Origin: Granulicella sp.
GTDB taxonomy: Bacteria; Acidobacteriota; Terriglobia; Terriglobales; Acidobacteriaceae
Assembly (NCBI GenBank): GCA_003133205.1
Contig: PKWK01000178.1
Coordinates: forward strand, 4,693-22,070
DNA length: 17,378 nt
Reading direction: 5' to 3'
The notes beneath the pieces are model-generated. The model saw only the letters and a list, made by a program, of their open reading frames with translations, did no database searches and was not told the origin of the DNA. Made by a program: the position numbers and the translations under genes. Positions within the stretch are counted from its first letter, which is position 1; every line of letters starts with the position of its first letter. Below, one piece after another: positions 1 to 7,597 of this stretch.

Positions 1-1040
1 GCCGTCGGCAGCTTGCTGTCGTCGATGTCGATCACCGTCGCGTACGGCGCCGTCAACTCGTCCTTATGCGCCAACGCCTCCGCGTAGATCTCTTTCGCAA
101 TCGCCAGCCCGTTGCCGCCCGACTCCGCCAGCCCGATCAGCTCTTCCAGCCAGTTCGTCCCCGCCGTCTTCAGGTGAACGCCCGCGTTGAACTTCTTCGC
201 GCCCTCGTAAATCGCCTTGTAGATCGAGAACTTGTCCGATCCCGAATGCACGCTCAGCTTCAGGTTCTCCGGCAACCCATACTTCTTGATCGCAAACGCA
301 ATCGCCGCCAGGTCCTCTTCGAACTCCTTGGCAAACTGCTTCACATCGCCCACATAATCCACGCCCTTGTTGAAGCGACCCGTGAACTTCGGCGCGATCG
401 TCTGGATCGGAACCTTCTCGTCCGCAATCATCGCGAGAATAATCAGCAGCTCAACCGGCGTCTGCGGATAGTCCGTCTCATCCATCGAGATCTCCGGCAC
501 AAATCGCCCCGCGCCCTTGTTTTCCAGCAGCAGCCGATAAATCTCGCCCGCGTTTTGTACCGCCGCGAGAAACTTATTGGCAACACCCTCGACGAAGGCC
601 TTGTCCGTCTTGAAAGGCTCGGAAATGCCTGGAATCGTGACCGTACCGATCAGCTCAGGATGCGCTGCGATGAACGCCTTCACGTCTTCCGGCTTGGCAG
701 GCTGGCCGATCATGTCGGCCACGTCCAAGGTAAAGAAGTCGCTGGGATCGAGAAAGCGGTTCACCGTCTTCAGGTTGATGTGGTCGGCGTCCAGGAAGTA
801 GGGCTTCGTCCATCCCAACTCCTTCACCGCTGCGTCCGCCGCCGCGCGCGTCTGCGTCGGCTCGGAGCCAATGATCGTGTGCTCCCGGTTGGACTTATTC
901 CACACCGGCACCACCTCTACGCCGGCATCGACCGCCAACATACACGCCGCAAGCTGTGCCTTCGCCTGGTGAGCGAACCGATCGCCCACGCCAATCGAAA
1001 ACTTCGGAAGTGTCAGATTCTCAACCACTGCTATGCTCAT
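1..1040 (-). CDS. uxaE: Tagaturonate epimerase UxaE (3' end outside window)
   Basis: The first 346 codons of a protein that matches the UxaE family as I know it, which interconverts D-tagaturonate and D-fructuronate in hexuronate catabolism (first characterised in Thermotoga). It would let galacturonate carbon enter the fructuronate/mannonate branch in the cytoplasm. Recognisable stretches are residues 15-24 (SIGVGDRFAH), DADHINL at 84-90, EISMDETD at 183-190, HSGSDKF at 265-271 and HLKTAGTNWLEE at 289-300. The start is the ATG at 1040-1038, which begins at the usual family N-terminus and has a purine-rich GGGGTAGGG just upstream; an ATG 14 bp further upstream is followed at once by a stop. 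The C-terminal part lies beyond the left edge. It is the last gene of a minus-strand group after a GH3 glycosidase and a small membrane protein, but has its own promoter and operator candidates. Family assignment is from memory of the sequence pattern; substrate specificity is inferred. Confidence 0.85.
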   Translation of the reverse strand, partial: MSIAVVENLTLPKFSIGVGDRFAHQAKAQLAACMLAVDAGVEVVPVWNKSNREHTIIGSEPTQTRAAADAAVKELGWTKPYFLDADHINLKTVNRFLDPSDFFTLDVADMIGQPAKPEDVKAFIAAHPELIGTVTIPGISEPFKTDKAFVEGVANKFLAAVQNAGEIYRLLLENKGAGRFVPEISMDETDYPQTPVELLIILAMIADEKVPIQTIAPKFTGRFNKGVDYVGDVKQFAKEFEEDLAAIAFAIKKYGLPENLKLSVHSGSDKFSIYKAIYEGAKKFNAGVHLKTAGTNWLEELIGLAESGGNGLAIAKEIYAEALAHKDELTAPYATVIDIDDSKLPT

Positions 1041-1062
1041 CGCCCTACCCCATCTCTTTTTC

Positions 1063-1081
1063 AGACCAACTGGTCTAACCA
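1063..1081 (-). promoter_or_regulatory. GntR/FadR-type operator candidate upstream of uxaE
   Basis: Two overlapping inverted repeats lie 23 bp before the uxaE start. On the minus strand, TGGT-TAG-ACCA (1071-1081) fits the TNGTNNNACNA pattern typical of FadR-subfamily GntR regulators such as UxuR/ExuR, and AGACCA-GT-TGGTCT (1063-1076) is a second perfect 6-bp palindrome sharing its left half. The site falls just downstream of the predicted transcription start, a position suited to repression. The operator assignment is inferred; no regulator gene is in the window. Confidence 0.5.
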
Positions 1082-1096
1082 ATTTGCAACCGACAC

Positions 1097-1126
1097 AGGA
1101 TACTGCTTCGCCCGCAAATGGAGCAA
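1097..1126 (-). promoter_or_regulatory. Candidate sigma-70 promoter of uxaE
   Basis: On the minus strand, TTGCTC (1126-1121) and TATCCT (1102-1097) are separated by 18 bp, giving an expected transcription start near 1090, about 50 bp before the uxaE ATG and immediately upstream of the palindromic operator at 1063-1081. Both hexamers are imperfect, so this rests mainly on spacing and on the operator's position. Confidence 0.35.
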
Positions 1127-1145
1127 ATCTGTGCCTCGCATCACC

Positions 1146-1676
1146 TCAGTTCAATGACGCAAGCATCCGCTTAGCATCTCCATCGACATCTTTGGGACTC
1201 ATGAAGTTGGCCCGCAACGGAGTTCCCACAACGAAGCAGCTTAGAATCTGGGCACTCGGAATCTTATCCTTTCCGGGCATCGTTCCCTCAGCGCACAGCG
1301 ACGGATACTTGCCCGAACTCAAATCAAATGTCTTCGGATTCGAGTAGTACGAGCTATTCCCATACTCGGCGGCAGACCCAGCCTGCGCTTCCCGCGCCGA
1401 TTCCATCGTGTACGGTTCTCCCCTTCGCGTTCCCCGCGCGACCGTTCCCGTAACCCAGGGCCGGAACGGAATATACGCGCGGCGCAAGTTCACATATTCC
1501 AAGGGCTCCGCCTGTGACGGCGTGATTCGTGCCACCCATCCAAATGGGACCGGGATGGTGACACCCGCCACCTGCACCCGTTGATGCCATCGAATCGGGT
1601 TCGTATACCACCACAAGCCCGCACCCCAAAGCAACACAATCCCAACCCTAACCCACTTCTTCCATCTCGCCGTCAC
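1146..1676 (-). CDS. Small membrane-anchored hypothetical protein (176 aa)
   Basis: I do not recognise the family. The protein starts with a short basic stretch (TARWKKWVR) and one hydrophobic segment at about residues 10-25 (VGIVLLWGAGLWWYT), which fits a signal anchor with the rest outside the cytoplasm. The remainder is soluble-looking, with two cysteines in the C-terminal half (in PSLCAEG and LSCFVVG) that could form a disulfide. The frame is open up to 1769, which would overlap the GH3 gene by 65 bp. I chose the GTG at 1676-1674 because GGAGG sits 6 nt before it, it places the membrane segment at the N-terminus, and it leaves a clean 28-bp gap after the GH3 stop. It is probably co-transcribed with the GH3 gene, with uxaE 105 bp downstream. 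No function is proposed. Confidence 0.6.
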   Translation of the reverse strand: MTARWKKWVRVGIVLLWGAGLWWYTNPIRWHQRVQVAGVTIPVPFGWVARITPSQAEPLEYVNLRRAYIPFRPWVTGTVARGTRRGEPYTMESAREAQAGSAAEYGNSSYYSNPKTFDLSSGKYPSLCAEGTMPGKDKIPSAQILSCFVVGTPLRANFMSPKDVDGDAKRMLASLN

Positions 1677-1704
1677 GCCCGCCCTCCATCCAGCGTTGGA
1701 AAAC

Positions 1705-3966
1705 TCACCGTACGCCAAGCAGTTCCGACTGACGCAGCGGAAGCTCCGCCGACGATCCGCCAGCCTCAATCACAAACTCTCCCGCCGGCCGGCTCCACGC
1801 ATCGTCCGCCGTCGAAAATGTTGAGAGATACAACGGATCAATCGGAATCGTCACCGTCTCCTTCGCACCCGCCGCCAGCGAAACCCGCTTCCACCCGGCC
1901 AGCTTGCGGAACGGTTCCCCAGCCGACGCCGGCAGCGTGACATAAACTTCGGCGATCTCATCCCCCGCCACTGCCCCAGCATTCCGCAGATCGAACGTAA
2001 CGCTCTTCGCATTCGCATCGACCATCAAGTTCGAGTACGCAAATCGCGTGTACGACAGCCCAAAGCCAAACGCAAACAGCGGCTGCTTATTCTTCTCCTG
2101 AAACCACCGATAGCCGACCGCCATTCCCTCCACGTTGTAGTCCACGGGAAAGTCGCGAGCCTGGTTGCGTCTCCCGCCGCCGTCCGCGCCGTTGTTGCCC
2201 GTCGTTTCCGTCAGCCCGGTAACATGAGGATGCGGCAGATCGGCTTCCGTAGCCGCAAACGTGACCGGCAGTTTGCCCGAAGGGTTCACACGCCCAAACA
2301 GCACATTGGCAATCGCCTGTCCGCCACCTATCCCCGGAAACCACGACTCGACAATCGCTTTGACACTCGAAGCCCACGGCATGTTCACCGGACCGCCGTT
2401 TTCCAGCACAACAATCGTGTTCGGATTGGCAGCGGCCACAGCAGCGACCAGCGTATCCTGCTTGTCCGGCAGGCTGAGCGTGGCCGAATCCTGCCCTTCG
2501 GACATCCACTGCGTCACGAACACGACCGCGACTTGAGCGGACGCGGCAGCCTTTGCGGCTTCGGCTGGATCCGTACCGGCGTCGTAGCTGATTGTGGCGC
2601 CTGGCGCTGCCTGCTCACGGATATAACGCAGCGGCGACGATGGAAAATACACCGCCTTGCCCCAGATCGCTCCGCCGGGCTGTGCATCCAACGCGTTGCC
2701 GCCCGGTGCATCCACCTGAGCCGAACCGCCACCAGACAGCACGCCAACATCGGAATGCCCACCAATCACCGCAATGCTGCGAATCTTGCCGGCAGAGAGC
2801 GGAAGAACTCCGCCCGCATTCTGCAGCAGCACAATGCCCTCTTCCTCGATCTTCTGCGCATCGTCGCGCCCACGGAATGGATCGACGACGCTCTTGACGG
2901 GAGGCTGGTCGATTTCGCCGCTCGCGAACATGCTGCGCACGATGCGATGCACCATGTCGTCGAGCCGCGCCTGCGGCACGTCGCCCTTGATCACCGCCTG
3001 CTTCAGCGGCTCACTAAGGTAGTTGTCGTCGCCTGGCTGATCCATATCGAGCCCCGCAAGCGCCGCCTTTACCGTCGAGTGCGTTCCCTCCCAATCGGAC
3101 AACACGAAGCCCTTGAAGCCCCAATCGCGCTTCAGCACCTGGTTCAGGGTGAAGTCGTTCTCGCACGCGTAGTCGCCATTCACGCGATTGTAGGCACACA
3201 TGACGCCGGCCGGATGCGCGAGGCCGATTGCGATCTGGAAGGCAAGCAAATCGGTCTCGCGCAGCGCACGCTGGTCCAACTGAGCGTTGAGCGTATTGCG
3301 GCCGGTCTCCTGGTCATTCATGACGTAGTGCTTGATATCGCCCATAATATGATTCGACTGCACGCCGCGCGCGAGTTGGCCCACCATCGTGCCTGAAAGA
3401 ATCGGATCTTCGCTGGAGTACTCGAAGTTGCGGCCATTGCGCGGCTCGCGGATCAGATCGACTCCGCCACCGATGGACATGTTGAAGCCCTGATCGCGCA
3501 ACTCGCGGCCAATCACCGAGCCGTAGAGAAACGCAGCGTCCGGATCCCACGACGCCGACATACCGATCACAGACGGAAGCAGCGTGGCGTAGCGGCTATC
3601 CCACGCTGCCATGCGCACACCAACGGCGGAGTCCGCAAGATTAATGTCCGGCAGATGCAGCCGCGGTATTCCCGGCACAAACCCCGCGCCGCCATTATGT
3701 CCCGGCGCGACGCGCGAATCCTTGCGCAACACTCCCCATCCGTCACCGTGAACAAGTTGAATCTTCTCATCCAGCGTCATCTCGTGGATCATCAGGTCGG
3801 CGCGTGTGTCCGGATCGAGTGATGAATCCATCCAGGCCTGTTGGACCGCGGGCTGCCGAACGGAAGATTGCGCAGCAGAAGGCTTCGGCAATTGTGCGAT
3901 TGCGTCGCTTGTACGACAGAAGGCTGCAAAGAGGCAGGCAAGCAATGCTGTGCGGAAGATGCTCAT
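1705..3966 (-). CDS. Secreted GH3 family beta-glucosidase-like glycoside hydrolase
   Basis: A 753-residue glycoside hydrolase family 3 protein that should release terminal beta-linked sugars from oligosaccharides outside the cytoplasm. Residues 1-24 form a signal peptide ending AIA before Gln. The N-terminal barrel carries the sugar-binding Asp in LADSAVGVR (about residue 112), KH at 212-213 in KHYVMNDQE, and the nucleophile Asp291 in VLSDWEGTH. The second domain has the likely acid/base Glu490 in SEGQDSATLSLP. A C-terminal fibronectin III-like domain covers roughly 650-740 (GDEIAEVYVTLP...KLAGWKRV). These are standard GH3 features and the length is normal. The frame is open to 4023, but the ATG at 3966 begins the signal peptide and has AAAGGA upstream. 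Exact substrate (glucoside, xyloside or other) cannot be read from the sequence. It heads a minus-strand group ending in uxaE, which suggests plant cell-wall sugar use. Confidence 0.93.
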   Translation of the reverse strand: MSIFRTALLACLFAAFCRTSDAIAQLPKPSAAQSSVRQPAVQQAWMDSSLDPDTRADLMIHEMTLDEKIQLVHGDGWGVLRKDSRVAPGHNGGAGFVPGIPRLHLPDINLADSAVGVRMAAWDSRYATLLPSVIGMSASWDPDAAFLYGSVIGRELRDQGFNMSIGGGVDLIREPRNGRNFEYSSEDPILSGTMVGQLARGVQSNHIMGDIKHYVMNDQETGRNTLNAQLDQRALRETDLLAFQIAIGLAHPAGVMCAYNRVNGDYACENDFTLNQVLKRDWGFKGFVLSDWEGTHSTVKAALAGLDMDQPGDDNYLSEPLKQAVIKGDVPQARLDDMVHRIVRSMFASGEIDQPPVKSVVDPFRGRDDAQKIEEEGIVLLQNAGGVLPLSAGKIRSIAVIGGHSDVGVLSGGGSAQVDAPGGNALDAQPGGAIWGKAVYFPSSPLRYIREQAAPGATISYDAGTDPAEAAKAAASAQVAVVFVTQWMSEGQDSATLSLPDKQDTLVAAVAAANPNTIVVLENGGPVNMPWASSVKAIVESWFPGIGGGQAIANVLFGRVNPSGKLPVTFAATEADLPHPHVTGLTETTGNNGADGGGRRNQARDFPVDYNVEGMAVGYRWFQEKNKQPLFAFGFGLSYTRFAYSNLMVDANAKSVTFDLRNAGAVAGDEIAEVYVTLPASAGEPFRKLAGWKRVSLAAGAKETVTIPIDPLYLSTFSTADDAWSRPAGEFVIEAGGSSAELPLRQSELLGVR

Positions 3967-4000
3967 CGGGTGAATGGTTCCTTTCACAGGAGACGCGCCT

Positions 4001-4006
4001 AGTATA
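4001..4006 (-). promoter_or_regulatory. Candidate -10 box of the GH3 gene
   Basis: TATACT on the minus strand, about 35 bp before the GH3 ATG, differs from the TATAAT consensus at one position. No convincing -35 hexamer is seen 16-18 bp upstream, so it is only a candidate. Confidence 0.3.
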
Positions 4007-4202
4007 CGGCGCCGCCCCAGCAAGTTATCTCCAATGGATGCACCAACAACATCGTCTTCAGCGGTTCCGGCGGAACTTAGGATGCAATTCAGTGTTTATA
4101 ACGTCAAACAATCTTCAGGCCCAGGGCCGGAAGAATTGGCACGTCGGCTTTAGACATGGCCGTTATTTTGTGTGAAGCTATGTTTGGGCTAAGGGGGGAA
4201 AG

Positions 4203-6044
4203 ATGGGACTCCAGATTTGTAGGTGTCTTTCCTGCGCTGCCGGGTTTTCAAGATCGCCTCTCGGTTCCGCATCAAGCTTCACTCCGCTTTCCTCCGCAAC
4301 TGATCGCAGGCATAAGAGAGTTGCGCTGAGAAGTCTGGCTGCAGTGGCAGTTGTGGTTCTGCTGTCGTCAGCGCCGAAACTTCTGCTCGCACAGCAGATG
4401 TACCCTGCGCAACCGGGATATTCACAAAGCGCGCCATACTACGGACAGTACACGCCCCCAGTTCAGCGATCCGCCTACGGGCAGCCCCAAACGTATGGGC
4501 AGCAGCCATATTCTCAACAGCCTTACTCCCAGGCCTACACGCCGCCATCATCGGGCTACGGCTACGGGCAGGGATATCCGCAGCAGCCGTACGCACAACA
4601 GCCCTATCAGGCGCCCGCGCAAGGCTATCCGCAGCAATATCCCCAGCAAGCTTACGGTCAGGCTCAATCGAACCAGCAGTCGCTGAATGCTGACCAACTC
4701 GAGCAGTTAGTCGCGCCGATCGCTCTCTACCCAGACACGCTGGTCGCGCAAATGCTCGCCGCGTCCACCTATCCCGCACAGGTGATGGATGCCGACCGCT
4801 GGCTCCAGTCGCAGGGAAATGCGTCCCCCTACCAGATCGCAGGCGGAGCCGACGTCCAAAACTGGGACCCTAGCGTGAAGGCGCTCACGGCATTTCCGCA
4901 GGTGCTTGCGGAGATGGACCGCAACCCGCGTTGGACGACCGACCTTGGCAACGCCTACTACAACCAGCCTCAGGACGTCCTTGAAGCAGTGCAAGTGATG
5001 CGGCAGCGAGCCCAGGCTGCGGGAAATCTGCAAAGCTCTCCGCAGGAACAAGTGAACTACGACCAGGGCGCGATTGAACTCACTCCGCCCAATCCGCAAA
5101 CGGTCTATGTGCCGAACTACAACCCGTGGAGCGTTTACGGAGACCCGGTGTCTCCATATCCAGGATTTTCACTGGCAGGCGCGCTAGGTTCATTCTTCGA
5201 TTCAGGGCTAGGCTCATCCGCGCTGCAGTATGGGCTTGGAATCGCGATGGGCGCATTCAATCACACCCCCTGGGGCTGGCTCGGCTGGGGCCTGAACTGG
5301 TTGACGCAATCAGTTCTTTTCAATCATTCGGACTACGCCTCGCACAGCACGACGGTCGCTGATTGGGGCCTTCCGCGCGGAGGAATGCGCGCCTTTGCCG
5401 GCCAGGGCGGAATGGGCGGCCCGCGAAACGGCTATGGCTACGCCAGGTCAGGCGGCGGATACGCCGGAGCATCCGGACCGGGAGCAATCGCGCGACCCCG
5501 GGACAGCTACACGCCCGCAGATCGCTACAACCGGCAGGCGCCGCAGTCTTACAACAGGCCCACAATGGAGGCCTTCAACCGCACTCCCGCGCCGATCAGC
5601 AGGCCTCAGACATACGCCCCCCGTTCGGAGAGCCGTCTAGCGTACGGACCCGAGGCTTATGGCGGCACACAACGCGGCTACGGCAACCCTATGCAGGCGT
5701 ACCGCTCACCGTCGGAAACATTCCAGCATAACGATTTCGGCGGACGAAACTCTGGGTCGTTCGCCACCGAGAAGGCGCCTAAGTCCGGCGGATTCCACTT
5801 GTTCGGCAGCGGCAACCACGAGCCCAAGATGTCTGGCAGTCAGAAGAATTTCGCCTTCAACAACCATGAGCCAAAGATGTCCGGCGGTGGAAGATTCTTC
5901 GGCGGCGGCGGACACGAACCGAAGATGCCCAAGATGTCCGGCGGCGGAAAGAGCTTTAGCGGCGGCGGTCACTCCAGCGGAGGCGGACACTCCAGCGGAG
6001 GCGGTCACTCCAGCGGACACAGCAGCAGCAAGCACCACTGGTAA
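4203..6044 (+). CDS. Secreted DUF3300 protein with Q/Y/P-rich and G/H/S-rich arms
   Basis: A 613-residue exported protein of unknown function. A long polar N-extension precedes a basic RRHKR (35-39) and a hydrophobic core at about 41-61, with likely cleavage after Ala63. Residues 65-160 are low complexity, rich in Gln, Tyr and Pro (repeated QQPY, GYPQQ). The DUF3300 domain covers about 161-317, beginning LNADQLEQLVAPIALYPD and including the WDPSVKALTAFPQVL stretch and the VYVPNYNPWSVYG end. The rest is Gly/Arg/Tyr-rich, then closes with three HEPKM motifs at residues 539, 555 and 571, exactly 16 apart, a run of GGGHSS units and HHW at the C-terminus. The start is the ATG at 4203 with a strong GGGGGG just upstream; no better start lies near the signal sequence. 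Secretion and surface or envelope location are inferred. DUF3300 proteins have no established role. Confidence 0.88.
   Translation: MGLQICRCLSCAAGFSRSPLGSASSFTPLSSATDRRHKRVALRSLAAVAVVVLLSSAPKLLLAQQMYPAQPGYSQSAPYYGQYTPPVQRSAYGQPQTYGQQPYSQQPYSQAYTPPSSGYGYGQGYPQQPYAQQPYQAPAQGYPQQYPQQAYGQAQSNQQSLNADQLEQLVAPIALYPDTLVAQMLAASTYPAQVMDADRWLQSQGNASPYQIAGGADVQNWDPSVKALTAFPQVLAEMDRNPRWTTDLGNAYYNQPQDVLEAVQVMRQRAQAAGNLQSSPQEQVNYDQGAIELTPPNPQTVYVPNYNPWSVYGDPVSPYPGFSLAGALGSFFDSGLGSSALQYGLGIAMGAFNHTPWGWLGWGLNWLTQSVLFNHSDYASHSTTVADWGLPRGGMRAFAGQGGMGGPRNGYGYARSGGGYAGASGPGAIARPRDSYTPADRYNRQAPQSYNRPTMEAFNRTPAPISRPQTYAPRSESRLAYGPEAYGGTQRGYGNPMQAYRSPSETFQHNDFGGRNSGSFATEKAPKSGGFHLFGSGNHEPKMSGSQKNFAFNNHEPKMSGGGRFFGGGGHEPKMPKMSGGGKSFSGGGHSSGGGHSSGGGHSSGHSSSKHHW
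5817..6041 (+). repeat. HEPKM and GGGHSS tandem repeats in the DUF3300 gene
   Basis: In-frame coding repeats. Three units starting HEPKM lie at 48-bp steps (5817, 5865, 5913), followed by near-identical 18-bp GGGHSS units at about 5964-6015. The His content (seven His in the last 22 residues) suggests metal binding, which is inference. Confidence 0.7.
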
Positions 6045-6063
6045 CCCACCCAGCGCCTCGGCT

Positions 6064-6094
6064 TTGCACGCCCGGCGCGAGTAGAATCATCGGC
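6064..6094 (+). promoter_or_regulatory. Possible leaderless promoter of the larA-like gene
   Basis: TAGAAT at 6082-6087 ends 7 bp before the ATG at 6095, where transcription would be expected to begin on or next to the start codon. There is no Shine-Dalgarno-like sequence between them. TTGCAC at 6064-6069 is a poor -35 because the spacer is only 12 bp. The leaderless reading is inferred. Confidence 0.35.
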
Positions 6095-7369
6095 ATGAGT
6101 CTTTTTTTTGGATCGGGTTCGCCGACCACCGAATTCTCCCCGGCGGACGTCAAAGTCGCCCTGTTCTCTGCTCTCGACAAGCTCGGCACGCGCAAGAAAG
6201 TCCTCGCAGTGCCGCCCGACTTTACCCGCATGCACTCCATGTCGGGCCAACTCACCGAGTACGCCTGGAACTACTATGGCGACGCGCTGACCGACGTCCT
6301 GCCGGCCCTGGGCACGCACAAAGCGATGACCGACCACGAGATCCAGACCATGTACGGCCCCACCCCGCGGGACCTCTTCCGCGTCCACGATTGGCGCAAC
6401 GACATCGTCACCCTCGGCGAAGTCCCCGGCGAATTCGTCCGCCAGGTCAGCGAGGGCAAAGTCGACTACTCGTGGCCCGCGCAGGTGAACAAGCTGCTGC
6501 GCGACGGCGGCCACGACCTGATCCTCTCCATCGGCCAGGTGGTGCCGCACGAGGTCGTCGGCATGGCCAATTACAACAAGAACATCTTCGTCGGCACGGG
6601 CGGCGTCATGGGCATCCACCGCAGCCACTTCCTCGGCGCCGTCTACGGCATGGAGCGCATGATGGGCCGCGCGGACACTCCGGTACGCCGCGTGCTGAAC
6701 TACGCGAGCGACCACTTCGCGCAGGGCCTCCCCATTGTCTACGTGCAGACCGTGGTGAGCAAGAACGCCGCCGGCAAGCTCGTCATCAACGGCCTGTACA
6801 TCGGCGACGACGTCGAGTGCTTCGAACGCGCGGCTGAACTCAGCATGAAGGTCAACTTCCTCATGATGGACCGCGAGATCCACAAGGCAGTCGTATTCCT
6901 CGACCCGCACGAGTTCAAGAGCACCTGGCTGGGCAACAAGAGCGTCTACCGCACGCGCATGGCTCTGGCCGACAACGCGGAACTCATCGTCCTCGCGCCC
7001 GGCGTCCACGAGTTCGGCGAAGATCCGACCATCGACAAGCTCATCCGCAAGTACGGCTACTGCGGCACGCCCGCGACGCTGGAGGCAGTGAAGAACGACC
7101 CCGCGCTGGCCGGAAATCTCTCAGCCGCGGCCCACCTCATTCACGGGTCGAGCGAGGACCGCTTCACCATCCGCTACTGCCCCGGCCACCTGACCCGCGA
7201 GGAGATCGAGGACGCGCACTTCAAATACGGCGACCTCGCCGAGTACACCGCGAAGTACGATCCGGCCAAGCTGACGGACGGCTGGAACGTGGTCGACGGC
7301 GAGGAAATCTTCTACATCTCCAATCCTGGACTTGGACTTTGGGCCTATCAGGGCCGGTTCAAGGACTAG
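6095..7369 (+). CDS. LarA-superfamily protein (nickel-pincer racemase/epimerase homologue, DUF2088)
   Basis: A 424-residue protein with the lactate racemase fold. LarA uses a nickel-pincer nucleotide bound to a lysine to racemise 2-hydroxyacids by hydride transfer. Aligning the known Lactiplantibacillus LarA residues by eye (Asp72, Arg75, His108, His174, Lys184, His200) gives Asp42 and Arg45 in PPDFTR, His75 in LGTHKA, His152 in VVPHEV, Lys162 in NYNKNIF and His178 in HRSHFL. The 174-184-200 spacing is kept exactly, so the active site looks complete. The cofactor genes larB, larC and larE are not in the window. The superfamily also includes malate, phenyllactate, gluconate and other sugar-acid enzymes, so lactate should not be assumed; a hexonate or hexuronate-derived acid would fit uxaE 5 kb away. 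There is no Shine-Dalgarno; it may be leaderless. Family call is strong, substrate unknown. Confidence 0.87.
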   Translation: MSLFFGSGSPTTEFSPADVKVALFSALDKLGTRKKVLAVPPDFTRMHSMSGQLTEYAWNYYGDALTDVLPALGTHKAMTDHEIQTMYGPTPRDLFRVHDWRNDIVTLGEVPGEFVRQVSEGKVDYSWPAQVNKLLRDGGHDLILSIGQVVPHEVVGMANYNKNIFVGTGGVMGIHRSHFLGAVYGMERMMGRADTPVRRVLNYASDHFAQGLPIVYVQTVVSKNAAGKLVINGLYIGDDVECFERAAELSMKVNFLMMDREIHKAVVFLDPHEFKSTWLGNKSVYRTRMALADNAELIVLAPGVHEFGEDPTIDKLIRKYGYCGTPATLEAVKNDPALAGNLSAAAHLIHGSSEDRFTIRYCPGHLTREEIEDAHFKYGDLAEYTAKYDPAKLTDGWNVVDGEEIFYISNPGLGLWAYQGRFKD

Positions 7370-7597
7370 CCTCGCATAGTGCAAAACGAACCACCCCCGT
7401 CCCCAGGCCTGTCTCCTTTGGCATCTGATAACGCAGGTGTGCTCGATAGCTATATAGTTGTTCCGGTCGCAATCCTGCCGTGCGCTAACGAAATACATCA
7501 GGCGCCGACCCGGTTGTGATTGCGCTCCAGCGGGCATCGAATGCACCAAGGGTGATTGGCAAGCGATACTGATTCAAGCAAGCAGAGGCATCTGAAA

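Noticed and set aside
66..1157. 363-codon plus-strand open frame opposite uxaE
   Set aside because: Arg/Leu-rich with no recognisable domain; the minus strand encodes UxaE with continuous family similarity.
4136..4152. Sigma-54-like promoter (TTGGCACG) upstream of the DUF3300 gene
   Set aside because: The -24 half is good, but the required GC of the -12 half is missing at the right distance.
6053..6078. GCGCC/GGCGC inverted repeat after the DUF3300 stop as a terminator
   Set aside because: Five-bp arms with a 16-nt loop and no T-run; easily expected by chance in GC-rich DNA and it overlaps the larA promoter candidate.
6005..7009. 334-codon minus-strand open frame over the larA-like gene
   Set aside because: Mirror of a gene with a full set of LarA residues; composition dominated by Val, Ala, Asp and His as expected for an antisense of C-ending codons.
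7370..7597. Possible small gene or leader before the GH13 gene
   Set aside because: No frame with a start, ribosome site and coding character; I see nothing beyond a short CTATATAG palindrome.
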